Origin: JANOBD01 sp031411495
GTDB lineage: Bacteria > Planctomycetota > Phycisphaerae > Tepidisphaerales > Tepidisphaeraceae
Assembly: GCA_031411495.1 (NCBI GenBank)
Contig: JANOBD010000170.1
Span: 1-63,510 of the forward strand
Direction: 5' to 3'
Length of the DNA: 63,510 nt
Below are positions 41,117 to 50,216 of this stretch, one piece after another; position 1 is the stretch's first letter; each line of letters opens with the position of its first letter. The notes beneath the pieces were generated by a model. That model ran no database searches, was not told the DNA's origin, and saw only the letters and a list, made by a program, of their open reading frames with translations. Both the position numbers and the translations under genes were made by a program.

Positions 41117-41167
41117 CCGCACGTGCGGCGGATGGTCCCGGGCCTGTTCCGAGGATCCATCCGCCGC
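41117..41167 (+). terminator. Hairpin after the PATR surface protein gene
   Basis: The perfect 12-bp palindrome CCGCACGTGCGG (41117-41128) overlaps a second stem, GCGGCGGATGG (41125-41135) with CCATCCGCCGC (41157-41167). They are mutually exclusive folds, 8 bp after the gene stop. It may be an intrinsic terminator although no T-run is present. Confidence 0.45.
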
Positions 41168-41264
41168 CGCGTAGCGGGCTACAATGCAAGGTGCTTCGAT
41201 CATGCCTCGGGGAGAGGACGCAGGATATCAGCGGACCGATGCCACGGTCCCCACGGAGGTTTCT

Positions 41265-42152
41265 ATGTCTGTCGCATCATCCAACCCCACGCCCCACGCT
41301 CGCCGAGGTTTCACGCTGGTTGAGTTGCTCGTTGTCATTGGCATCATCGCCTTGCTGATCTCTATCCTGCTTCCTGCGTTGAACAAGGCGCGCGAACAAT
41401 CCAAGCAGGTCAACTGCATGGCCAACCTGCGTCAGCAGGGATTGGCGATGACCATGTATATCGTCGAGCAGCGCTACTACCCGGGCTGCTGGGGCGCGCC
41501 CAACCCGAACACCGGCAACCGCTCATACGCGATCTGGCCGGTCCGTCTGCGGATCTACACCAAGGGCAACGTGGGCATCTTCATGTGCCCGTCGCGCGGG
41601 CCCGAGTACGACTGGCAACCCGGCACGATTCTCCCGACCGACGTTCGCGCCACCGCGCTTGAAGAGGCGTATGGCTACAAGATCGGCGAGAAGGTGCTCC
41701 TTCATGATGCGTCAGTCTTCTGGTCCTATGGCTACAACGACTGGGGCGCTGGACAAACTCCTGCGGCGACGGGACAAGGAGCAATTCTGAAGGATACTTC
41801 CACAACCAAACAGCTCGGCTTGGGAGGCGATGTCTATGATCCCACGAGCAAGGAATTGAAGGCGACCCGCGTGCGCAAGCCCGCCGAAATGATCGCGATT
41901 ACTGACACGGGCGTTTATACCGCGAGCTATCGAATGAACGTCGATCCGCGCGATCCCAACGAAGCACCGTTCCCTGTGCACCGAGGCGGTGCAAGCGTAC
42001 TGTTCTGCGACGGCCACGTGGTGTGGATGCCGCTTCTCGATCTCATCCTCTTCGACCCGAAGACTGGCGTTCAATACGTTCAGAACCAGTTTAATCCAAA
42101 GTGGAATCGCGTGGCGCGCCTGTGGAACAACGACAACAATCCGCTTCATTAG
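41265..42152 (+). CDS. Type II pseudopilin-like protein with H-X9-DG C-terminus
   Basis: Prepilin-like surface protein of 295 residues from ATG 41265 (GGAGG at 41255-41259, spacing 5). The N-terminal methylation/cleavage motif RRGFTLVELLVVIGIIALLISIL is classic for type IV pilin-like proteins, to be cleaved before Phe. The rest is a globular beta-rich domain and ends with the planctomycete-type H-X9-DG motif (VHRGGASVLFCDGHVVW). This family is greatly expanded in Planctomycetes and the individual roles are not known. It follows the PEP-CTERM gene by 156 bp and precedes the glutaminase, so it may be part of an operon for surface structure or secretion. Confidence 0.9.
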   Translation: MSVASSNPTPHARRGFTLVELLVVIGIIALLISILLPALNKAREQSKQVNCMANLRQQGLAMTMYIVEQRYYPGCWGAPNPNTGNRSYAIWPVRLRIYTKGNVGIFMCPSRGPEYDWQPGTILPTDVRATALEEAYGYKIGEKVLLHDASVFWSYGYNDWGAGQTPAATGQGAILKDTSTTKQLGLGGDVYDPTSKELKATRVRKPAEMIAITDTGVYTASYRMNVDPRDPNEAPFPVHRGGASVLFCDGHVVWMPLLDLILFDPKTGVQYVQNQFNPKWNRVARLWNNDNNPLH

Positions 42153-42286
42153 CGCGGTAGCCGAAGTCGAATCGACGACACGCCCGAGCGGACCGACAGC
42201 ACTCTGGAAATGTGACTAGCAAACCCTCAACACGAGGTCGCGCATCGTTTCGCGATTGGCGGCCTCGTTTTTTCATCGGGACTGAA

Positions 42287-44875
42287 ATGGATCTTAAGAT
42301 GACCCTCACGCTCTCCGCTCTCGTCTGTACCGCTGCCGCTCTGAGCAGCGATCTGTTCGCCCAGGAGCAACCCGCGATTCGCCCGCCGGCCGTGCCGCTG
42401 GTCACGAGCGATCCGTACTTTTCCATCTGGTCCGCCTCGGACACGTTGACCGGCAAAAGCACCACGCACTGGACGGGCAAGCCGCATCGGCTCACGGCTC
42501 TGGTTCGCGTGGATGGCAAGGCGTTCCGCATCATGGGCGATGCGCCCGCGGAAATCCCGGCGATGAAGCAGACGCAGATCCAGGTCTATCCGACGCAGAC
42601 CATTTACCAGTTCGAAGACGCCGGCATCCGCCTCACGCTTACGTTCACCTCGCCGATGCTGCCGGATGATATTGCCGTCCTTTCCCGGCCGGTGACGTAC
42701 GTGACGTTTGCCGCCGAATCGACCGACGGCAACACGCACGACACGTCCGTCTACTTCGACGCCGCCGCCGAGCTTGCGACCAACACTGGCGAGCAAGCCG
42801 TCCTCGCCACGCGTGAAAAGGTCGGTTCGCTGAACGTGCTCAGCGTCGGAACGGAAGAGCAGCCTGTTCTGCTCACCAAGGGCGATGACCATCGCATCGA
42901 CTGGGGCCACCTGTATCTCGCCGCCGACGCCGACAGCTCGACTGCCGCGATCGCCCCGGCCGACAGTGCCCGCGCCGCATTCGCCAGCGGCGAGACGCTG
43001 GTCGACGTCGTTTCAGCCGATCCGGTCGCCGCGAAAGATGCGGCCGTGCTCGCGCTGTCGATCCCGCTCGGCAGGGTGAGTGCACAGAACGTCTCGCAGC
43101 ACCTGATGCTCGCGTATGACGACGAGTTTTCGATCCGCTATTTCCGCCAGATGCTCCGCCCGTACTGGCGCAAAGACGGCGCCGACGCCGCGTCACTGCT
43201 TAAGACCGCCGCCAAGGATTACGACTCGCTGATGAAACGCTGCACGGCGTTCGACAACGAACTCGTCGCCGACCTGAACAGGATCGGCGGGGCAAGCTAC
43301 GTCCAACTCGGCGTGCTCTCGTGGCGTCAGGGGCTCGCGGCTCAAAAGGTCTGCGCCGACGACAACGGCCAGCCGCTCATGTTCTCCAAGGAGAACTTCT
43401 CCAACGGCTGCATCGCGACGGTGGATGTGCTCTACCCGGCCGCGCCGCAGTTGGTCGTGTTCGCGCCGTCGCTGTTGAAGGCATCGCTGGTGCCGCTGCT
43501 CGATTACTCGTCGACGCCGCTCTGGAAGCACGATTCCGCGCCGCATGATCTGGGCCAGTATCCGTTCGCGGTCGGACAGGTGTACGGCGGCGAGACGAGC
43601 AGCCCGATGCCGGTCGAAGAGAGCGGCAACATGCTCATCATGCTCGGCGCGCTCTCGAAGACCGAGGGCAATGCCGAGTTTGCCGACAAATACTGGCCGG
43701 TCCTCACCACCTGGTACAACTACCTGAAGGAACACGGGCTCGACCCGGCCAACCAGCTCTGCACGGATGACTTCGCCGGTCATATCGCCCGCAACTCCAA
43801 TCTTTCCGTGAAAGCAATCATGGGCATCGCATCCTACGGGATGATGGCCGACATGCTCGGCAAGAAGGATGTCGCCAAGGCCGCCACCACCACCGCTCGC
43901 GAGTACGCGCAGAAGTGGATGGAGATGGCCAGCGCCGGCGACCATTATCAGCTGGTGTTCGGCGACGCGGGCAAGGGCACGTGGAGCCAGAAGTACAATC
44001 TCGTCTGGGATCGCCTGCTCGATCTCAACATCTTCCCGCCGGAAGTGGCGCGGGCGGAGCTGTCGTTCTACAAGACGAAGATGAATCCATACGGTCTGCC
44101 GCTCGACAGCCGCAAGAGCTACACCAAGCTCGACTGGGAGCTATGGACCGCGACGATGGCCGAGAACGATGAAGACTTCCGCAAGATCACCGATGCGTGT
44201 GCGAAGTGGGCGCGGGAAACGCATTCGCGCGTGCCGATGACCGACTGGTACGAAACCGATAGCGGCAAGCAGTCGGGCTTCCAGGCGCGGTCGGTGGTGG
44301 GCGGGCTCTTCATCGGGCTGATGCGCGACAAGGCGATCTGGCACAAGTACGCCAGCCGCGACAAGCTCAAGGCCGATCACTGGGCCGAGATCCCGTGGAA
44401 GATGCCGCCGATGAAGCGCGTCGTCGCCGCAGCGGACACGACACCGGCCACGTGGAAGTTCACCACCGACGCCCCCGCCGGGAAGTGGATGGTCGAGAAC
44501 TTCGATGATGCGGGGTGGAAGAGCGGACAATCCGGCTTCGGCACCGAGGGCACGCCCGGCGCGATCGTTCACACGCAGTGGAACACCCCGGACATCTACC
44601 TCCGCCGCGATTTCGAACTCGACGGCGAAAAGATGGTCGACCCGCAACTGCTGATCCATCATGACGATGACGTCGAGGTGTACATCAACGGCGTGCTCGC
44701 GATGAGAGGGAATGGGTTCGTCACCAGCTACACGCCTCAGCCGCTTTCAAAGGCGGCCAAGGCGGCGCTTCGGAAGGGCCGGAACATTATCGCGGTCCAT
44801 TGCCGTCAGCACACCGGCGGCCAGTACATCGACGTTGGACTCGTCGACGTGCTGCCGCTTTCTGAAAAGAAGTGA
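42287..44875 (+). CDS. Secreted glutaminase A-like protein (DUF5127/4965/1793) with jelly-roll tail
   Basis: Exported protein of 862 residues from ATG 42287 (another ATG at 42299 gives a leader without the first four residues). Signal peptide MTLTLSALVCTAAALSSDLFAQ. The domains follow the glutaminase A family order: DUF5127 (about 30-235; PYFSIWSASDTLTGKSTTHWTG), DUF4965 (about 260-470; WRQGLAAQK...GCIATVDVLYP), DUF1793 (about 475-710; LGALSKTEGNAEFADKYWPVL). It would hydrolyse glutamine to glutamate outside the cell. The last about 140 residues are a galactose-binding-like jelly roll (HHDDDVEVYINGVLAMRGNG), not usual for GtaA. It is followed directly by an AraC regulator, whose start overlaps its end region. 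Confidence 0.85.
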   Translation: MDLKMTLTLSALVCTAAALSSDLFAQEQPAIRPPAVPLVTSDPYFSIWSASDTLTGKSTTHWTGKPHRLTALVRVDGKAFRIMGDAPAEIPAMKQTQIQVYPTQTIYQFEDAGIRLTLTFTSPMLPDDIAVLSRPVTYVTFAAESTDGNTHDTSVYFDAAAELATNTGEQAVLATREKVGSLNVLSVGTEEQPVLLTKGDDHRIDWGHLYLAADADSSTAAIAPADSARAAFASGETLVDVVSADPVAAKDAAVLALSIPLGRVSAQNVSQHLMLAYDDEFSIRYFRQMLRPYWRKDGADAASLLKTAAKDYDSLMKRCTAFDNELVADLNRIGGASYVQLGVLSWRQGLAAQKVCADDNGQPLMFSKENFSNGCIATVDVLYPAAPQLVVFAPSLLKASLVPLLDYSSTPLWKHDSAPHDLGQYPFAVGQVYGGETSSPMPVEESGNMLIMLGALSKTEGNAEFADKYWPVLTTWYNYLKEHGLDPANQLCTDDFAGHIARNSNLSVKAIMGIASYGMMADMLGKKDVAKAATTTAREYAQKWMEMASAGDHYQLVFGDAGKGTWSQKYNLVWDRLLDLNIFPPEVARAELSFYKTKMNPYGLPLDSRKSYTKLDWELWTATMAENDEDFRKITDACAKWARETHSRVPMTDWYETDSGKQSGFQARSVVGGLFIGLMRDKAIWHKYASRDKLKADHWAEIPWKMPPMKRVVAAADTTPATWKFTTDAPAGKWMVENFDDAGWKSGQSGFGTEGTPGAIVHTQWNTPDIYLRRDFELDGEKMVDPQLLIHHDDDVEVYINGVLAMRGNGFVTSYTPQPLSKAAKAALRKGRNIIAVHCRQHTGGQYIDVGLVDVLPLSEKK

Positions 44876-44907
44876 TCTGCCCAGGATTGAGTCCGACAGG
44901 TTTCACC

Positions 44908-45828
44908 ATGATCAGGACGATGAATGATTCTCCGATCGAACTGACGTCCAAGCCGATCCCCGATTATGCTCGTGGCGTGAATCGGCTGCCCACTCCCCCG
45001 GTGCCCACCCGTGTTCGAGAGAACATCTACGACATCGGCAAGAACACGCGCGAGCTCATTCTTGGGCAGGCGAGCTGTCCGTCGCTGATTCCCTATGGCG
45101 TGCAGCTGGTCGGAACGTCCGAAGCGGTGCTCGGCTTCCGGTTCGAGCGCATCGCGCCAGGATTCGTGCAGATATTGGCGTGCCTTGGTGGCGAGGGTGA
45201 AGTGCTGATTGACAACGAGTGGAAGCGCTGCAGCCCCGGGCAGGCGTATATCACCCCGCAGCGGATGCCGCACAGCTATCGCGCCATCAAGCGCAGCACC
45301 TGGAAACTCGTCTGGCTGCAGTACGACGAGGCCAACGTTACGATCGAAGAACCGCCGTCGCTGAAGACCGTCGACTCGCCGATGTTCGAGCAGACCTTCC
45401 TGGGCCTTTATCGCGAGCAGAGCACGACCGCCGAGCATGCCGTGCTCGCGTCGTGGGCGCACCTGCTCGATACGACGGCACGGCGCACGTTGGCCAGGCA
45501 GATTCATGACCCGCGCTTGAATGAATTGTGGGAACTGATCGCCAGCGACCTTTCGCGCCCCTGGACGCTCGAGGAAATGGCCGACGTCGCCAACCTCAGT
45601 TCAGAACACCTTCGCCGGCTGTGTCATGCGACGCTGCATCGCAGCCCGATGCGGCATTTGACGTACCTCCGCATGAGGCATGCCGCCGAATTGCTCGCGC
45701 TCTCCGATATGAAGATCGAAGTGATCGGCCGGCTGGTCGGCTACGACAACCAGTTCGCCTTTAGCACGGCGTTCAAGCGCGAGATCGGTCTATCGCCCTC
45801 ATCCTGTCGCGGAAATCGTACCCGCTGA
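44908..45828 (+). CDS. AraC-family transcriptional regulator
   Basis: 306 residues from ATG 44908; another ATG at 44920 and a GTG at 44872 are in frame, and the start is uncertain. N-terminal half: cupin-like ligand-binding domain (about 40-150; ILACLGGEGEVLIDNEWKRCSPGQAYITPQRMPHSY), as in regulators of sugar utilisation. C-terminal half: AraC HTH pair (about 205-300) with RPWTLEEMADVANLSSEHLRRLCHATLHRSPMRHL and MKIEVIGRLVGYDNQFAFSTAFKREIGLSPS. It follows the glutaminase gene at 32 bp, so it may control the glutaminase or the pseudopilin operon. Converges with the sugar dehydrogenase. Confidence 0.92.
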   Translation: MIRTMNDSPIELTSKPIPDYARGVNRLPTPPVPTRVRENIYDIGKNTRELILGQASCPSLIPYGVQLVGTSEAVLGFRFERIAPGFVQILACLGGEGEVLIDNEWKRCSPGQAYITPQRMPHSYRAIKRSTWKLVWLQYDEANVTIEEPPSLKTVDSPMFEQTFLGLYREQSTTAEHAVLASWAHLLDTTARRTLARQIHDPRLNELWELIASDLSRPWTLEEMADVANLSSEHLRRLCHATLHRSPMRHLTYLRMRHAAELLALSDMKIEVIGRLVGYDNQFAFSTAFKREIGLSPSSCRGNRTR

Positions 45829-45835
45829 CGATCCC

Positions 45836-47284
45836 TCATCGCGGCCCGTAAATCTCTTCACGCACTCGGATGAAACGCAGGACCAGCTCGATCTCTTCCG
45901 TCGAGAGCTTGCCCGCGAACGCGTGTCCGTCAACGCCGGTGACCCCTTCTCCGATGGATCTGCGAATCTCGGCGTCGCGCTGGCCGAACTGCCATTTGCG
46001 GTCGAACAAGCTCGAGTTCGGCCCCGGCGCGTTGCCTTGGCCGTGACAGCTCGCGCAGTAGCGCGCATACAGCGCGACACCGCCGAGGGGATGTAGTGCC
46101 GGATCGGCGGGCGGAAGCGGCGCATCCGTGCCACGCGTGAGCCGGATCACCTGGTCGAAATTCTCCTTGTTGCGACCCTCCGGCGGATCGACTTCGGACG
46201 TGGTGATCCAGATCGCGCCGTCCGGTGCGACCGCCACTTCGCGGATTCGGCCGATCTTCTGGAACAGCAGTCGATCGACATCGGCGATTATCTCGCCGCT
46301 CGAATCGAGCGTGAACCGCATGATCGCTTCGCCGCGCAGGCAGCCGACCAGCAGGTTGCCTTCGAGTTCAGGGAACATCGCACCGTGGTAGAAAACCGCA
46401 TCAGCGGGACCGATCGAAGGCGAGAACTCGATCAGCGGCGAGACCATTCCGTTGGCGCTGCGGTCGTGTGAAACGGTCGGCCAACCGTAGTTCGCGCCGC
46501 GCGTAATGAGGTTCACCTCGTCGCCGCCGGTGGGGCCGTGCTCGGGCGCGAAGAGCTTTCCGGATTTCGGTTCGAACGCGAGGCCCTGCGAGTTGCGATG
46601 GCCAAACGTCCAGATCGAGGGGATCGCGTTCGGGGTATTCACGAATGGATTGTCCGACGGGATCGACCCGTCCGGGTTTATGCGGAGAATCTTTCCGCTG
46701 AACGACGAGAGGTTTTGTGCATCGGAAGGGCGGTCGGCGTCGCCGGTGGTGATGTAGAGCTTCCCGTCCGGGCCGCATGCAAGGCGGCCGCCGGAGTGGT
46801 TGAGGTAGCCGGGAATCTTCTCGAGCAGTTTCGTCGGCGACTCGAGTTTCTCGCCGTTCAACACGTAGCGGACGATGCGCACCCAGCTGTCGCGTTCGGC
46901 TTCGCCGCCGTAGCACTCGGCGAGGTAGACGAAGTGGTTGGAAGCGAAGTTCGGATCGAGCTCGATGCCAAGCAGGCCCATCTTCACCCACGCCTTGATG
47001 TCGGGTACGACCAGCGCGGGCTCGGGAAGCAGCGCGCCATCCTTGATGATCCGCACGCGGCCGGCACGTTCGGTGAAGAGAACGCGGCCATCGGGAAGGA
47101 ACTTGATGCTCCATGGCGCCACCAGCTTGTCGGCGACGACCTGGATGTTGAAACCCGGGGCCGTTGCTTGTGCCGGCGCGGTCGTTGCGAACGCGGCTGC
47201 GGGCGGCCGTTTCTGCACCCCGATCGACGTGATTGCGGCCACCACCACGCCGGCGGGAACGATCCATTTCCTGACACTGACCAT
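45836..47284 (-). CDS. PQQ-dependent sugar dehydrogenase fused to cytochrome c domain
   Basis: Periplasmic quinoprotein of 482 residues from ATG 47284. An N-terminal hydrophobic segment (VPAGVVVAAITSIGV) is the signal. The six-bladed propeller of soluble aldose sugar dehydrogenase (about 40-375) shows WSIKFLPDGRVLFTERAGRV, NHSGGRLACGPDGKLYITTGDA (catalytic His), SGKILRINPDGSIP and WTFGHRNSQGLAFEP...HGPTGGDEVNLI. The C-terminal domain (about 395-480) is a class I cytochrome c with heme-binding CASCHG. The expected distal Met is missing: the position of MPAF is occupied by GHAFAGK, so His may be the axial ligand. Electrons would pass from sugar oxidation to heme. Confidence 0.9.
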   Translation of the reverse strand: MVSVRKWIVPAGVVVAAITSIGVQKRPPAAAFATTAPAQATAPGFNIQVVADKLVAPWSIKFLPDGRVLFTERAGRVRIIKDGALLPEPALVVPDIKAWVKMGLLGIELDPNFASNHFVYLAECYGGEAERDSWVRIVRYVLNGEKLESPTKLLEKIPGYLNHSGGRLACGPDGKLYITTGDADRPSDAQNLSSFSGKILRINPDGSIPSDNPFVNTPNAIPSIWTFGHRNSQGLAFEPKSGKLFAPEHGPTGGDEVNLITRGANYGWPTVSHDRSANGMVSPLIEFSPSIGPADAVFYHGAMFPELEGNLLVGCLRGEAIMRFTLDSSGEIIADVDRLLFQKIGRIREVAVAPDGAIWITTSEVDPPEGRNKENFDQVIRLTRGTDAPLPPADPALHPLGGVALYARYCASCHGQGNAPGPNSSLFDRKWQFGQRDAEIRRSIGEGVTGVDGHAFAGKLSTEEIELVLRFIRVREEIYGPR

Positions 47285-47497
47285 GCACGGCAATCTAGCT
47301 CAAACACGGCTGCGGACGTGGCAAATGGCGAATTACGGATGTGTTTGTGTATCCGGCAAAGATGGTTGGCGGCGGGATGAAGCAGAAAACCCCCTCGGGT
47401 GTTTCCCCGATTTCAGTCGCGTCCCTGACGCATATCCTCCATAAGTCATTTGATTGGTGCACGGACGCACGGTGAGGCAGAAAACCGCGTGTTTCCG

Positions 47498-50191
47498 ATG
47501 GGACTTCAACAGTACAACGCCAAGCGAGACTTCAAAAAGACGGCCGAACCCGCCGGCGCGAAGCCCGCGCACAAAGCCGGCAAGGCGCTCTCATTTGTCG
47601 TTCAGAAACACGACGCATCGCGGCTGCACTATGATTTCCGCCTGGAACTGGACGGCGTCCTGCTCAGTTGGGCGGTGCCAAAAGGTCCGTCGCTTGACCC
47701 GTCCCATAAGGCGCTCGCGGTGCGCGTCGAAGACCATCCTCTGGACTATGCGAGTTTCGAGGGAACGATCCCCGAAGGTCAGTACGGCGGCGGCACCGTC
47801 GCCGTGTGGGACCGCGGCAGGTGGCAACCCATCGGTGATCCACGTGATGGCCTCAAATCCGGCAAGCTCACCTTCACGCTCGATGGGGAACGGCTTCATG
47901 GCGAGTGGGCGCTGGTGCAGATGCATGGACGCGGCGAAAAAAACTGGCTGCTGATGAAGAAGCGGGACGAGTTCGCCAACGACGAGCCGATGCAAGGCGC
48001 CGACAGTATCGTGACCGGCCGAACGCTCGAGGAGATCGCCCGGGGCAAAAAGGGAAAAAGGAAATCAAAGACGCCGCGCAAGGCCGTCTGGGACTCGTCA
48101 CGCAAACGCGCACGAGTAACCACTGCGCCCGTCCGAACGAAGTCCGCAAAAACGTCGCTCCCGACAATCGCGCCGCAGCTTGCGGTGCTCGCCGACGAAG
48201 CTCCAGTCGGCGAAAACTGGTCGCACGAGATCAAGTACGACGGTTACCGCCTGATCGCCACGATCCAGAACGGCAATGTCACGCTCACCACCCGCAACGG
48301 CCACGACTGGACACATCGCTTCAAATCCATTGCCGACTCGCTGTCAAAGTTGAAAGTGAAGCGTGCCATCCTCGACGGCGAAGCGGTCGTGCTGGATAAG
48401 GAAGGGCGGAGCGATTTCCAGGCATTGCAGATGATGCTGAAGGCCAGGGAGAAGGCCACGCCGGTCTATTTCGCGTTCGACCTGCTGCATCTGGAGGGCG
48501 AAGACCTCCGCGATCGGCCGCTGCGTGAACGGGTAAAGACGCTTCAAACGCTGATGAAGCAATTCAAATCCCGCGAGAACGTAAGGCTCAGCGAGCGCCT
48601 CGACGCCGCGGGCGCGGCCGTGTTGAAACTGGCTTGCAAGCTCGGACTTGAGGGGATCATCAGCAAGCGACTCGATGCGCCCTACGTCTCACGGCGCGAC
48701 CCGAGTTGGCTCAAAGTGAAATGCGGCCAAAGGCAGGAGTTTGTGGTCGTCGGCTTTACCCAGCCGGAGCGATCGCGCGTCGGCATCGGCGCGTTGCTGC
48801 TGGGGTATCACGACGAGAAGAAGCGGCTTGTTTATGCCGGCCGGGTCGGGACGGGGTTCGATACGAAACTGCTCAAAGATCTGCGTGTGATGCTCGAGAA
48901 GCAGGCGGTGAAGACTTCGCCACTCGACGTGGATGCGCCGGCGCGCGAACGACGGGCCGCGACGTGGGTGAAGCCGGTGAATGTCGCGGAGATCTCCTTC
49001 ACCGGCTGGACGCGCGACGGCATGCTGCGGCATCCGGTGTTCGTGGGGCTGCGTAGCGACAAATCCGCCGACGCGGTCGTCAGGGAGAAGGCCGTGCACA
49101 CGGCCAGGATTACGAAGGGAAATAAGGCGAAGCCGCGAGCGGATGCGGGCTCTGTCATGCAGAGGGAGCCCAAGCGACCGAAGCACCTCGGCGTGAATGC
49201 GCCGCCGCGACAGGTCACGACGAGATCCTTCGTCGGCAAGCCTCCTCTGGATGACAAGCAACTCCTGCCTCGAAACGGGAAGTCGACTGAGGGCGAAAAC
49301 CGCAACACGACAATCGCCGGCGTTACGCTCAGCCATCCCGATAAAGTCCTCTATCCGGACGTCGGCAAGACCAAGCGCGACGTGGCCGACTACATCCACC
49401 TGGCCGCGAAGTGGATGCTGCCGCACGTGGCCCATCGTCCGCTGGCGCTCGTGCGGTGCCCCGGCGGCCGCGCACAGAAATGTTTCTTCCAGCGGAACTA
49501 CACCGACACGATCTCGGACGCGATCGTGCCCGTCGACGTGGCAGAAAAAGGGAAGAAGGACGAGCACCTCATGCTCGAAGATGAGCGCGGCCTGATCGCG
49601 CTGGTTCAGATGGGCGTGCTGGAAATTCACACGTGGAACTGCACGGCAGACGCGATCGAGTCGCCGGATCAACTCGTGTTCGATCTAGATCCCGGCGACG
49701 GCGTTCCCTGGAAACGCGTGGTCGACGGTGCGCGGCTCATCCGCCGCTCGCTTGAGAAACTGAGACTGCCCGTCTTCCTCAAGACGTCGGGCGGAAAAGG
49801 GCTGCACCTGGTCGTGCCACTCAAGCCGACGATCGACTGGGAAACCGCCAAGGCATTCAGCGGCGACGTAGCGCGGACGCTCGCCGAAGAGTCGGATCTT
49901 TTCGTCGCCAACATGCGCAAGGACCTTCGGCAGGGGAAGATCTTTATCGACTTCCACCGCAACGGACGTTCATCAACGTCGGTTGCGCCTTACTCTACAC
50001 GGGCGCGGGAAGGCGCGCCCGTCTCGATGCCGATCTCATGGGAAGAGCTCGGCAAACTAACCTCGGCCAGCCAATTCACGGTTGACACGGCACGCCGGTA
50101 CCTCACGCACCGCCGCACCGATCCGTGGCAGGCGTTTGGCCGATCGCGCGTCGATCTGCACAAGCGTTTGCGCCATGGCGCGGCGGCATAG
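47498..50191 (+). CDS. ligD: Multifunctional DNA ligase D (3'-phosphoesterase, ligase, polymerase)
   Basis: ATP-dependent DNA end-joining enzyme of 897 residues from ATG 47498 (MGLQQYNAKRDF). Domain order: N-terminal 3'-phosphoesterase (about 1-165; HDASRLHYDFRLELDG...WAVPKGPSLDP), ligase (about 230-520; nucleotidylated Lys246 in EIKYDGYRL, FDLLHLEGEDLRDRPL, WLKVKCGQRQEFVVVGF) and polymerase/primase (about 605-885; LSHPDKVLYPD, FDLDPGDGVPW with metal-binding Asp729/731, GGKGLHLVVPL). This PE-LIG-POL order is that of Pseudomonas rather than mycobacteria. It works with Ku encoded 25 bp downstream in NHEJ. The ligase-polymerase linker is long and basic. Confidence 0.96.
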   Translation: MGLQQYNAKRDFKKTAEPAGAKPAHKAGKALSFVVQKHDASRLHYDFRLELDGVLLSWAVPKGPSLDPSHKALAVRVEDHPLDYASFEGTIPEGQYGGGTVAVWDRGRWQPIGDPRDGLKSGKLTFTLDGERLHGEWALVQMHGRGEKNWLLMKKRDEFANDEPMQGADSIVTGRTLEEIARGKKGKRKSKTPRKAVWDSSRKRARVTTAPVRTKSAKTSLPTIAPQLAVLADEAPVGENWSHEIKYDGYRLIATIQNGNVTLTTRNGHDWTHRFKSIADSLSKLKVKRAILDGEAVVLDKEGRSDFQALQMMLKAREKATPVYFAFDLLHLEGEDLRDRPLRERVKTLQTLMKQFKSRENVRLSERLDAAGAAVLKLACKLGLEGIISKRLDAPYVSRRDPSWLKVKCGQRQEFVVVGFTQPERSRVGIGALLLGYHDEKKRLVYAGRVGTGFDTKLLKDLRVMLEKQAVKTSPLDVDAPARERRAATWVKPVNVAEISFTGWTRDGMLRHPVFVGLRSDKSADAVVREKAVHTARITKGNKAKPRADAGSVMQREPKRPKHLGVNAPPRQVTTRSFVGKPPLDDKQLLPRNGKSTEGENRNTTIAGVTLSHPDKVLYPDVGKTKRDVADYIHLAAKWMLPHVAHRPLALVRCPGGRAQKCFFQRNYTDTISDAIVPVDVAEKGKKDEHLMLEDERGLIALVQMGVLEIHTWNCTADAIESPDQLVFDLDPGDGVPWKRVVDGARLIRRSLEKLRLPVFLKTSGGKGLHLVVPLKPTIDWETAKAFSGDVARTLAEESDLFVANMRKDLRQGKIFIDFHRNGRSSTSVAPYSTRAREGAPVSMPISWEELGKLTSASQFTVDTARRYLTHRRTDPWQAFGRSRVDLHKRLRHGAAA

Positions 50192-50216
50192 AAACCGAAA
50201 GGTTTCGGAGTCGCAC

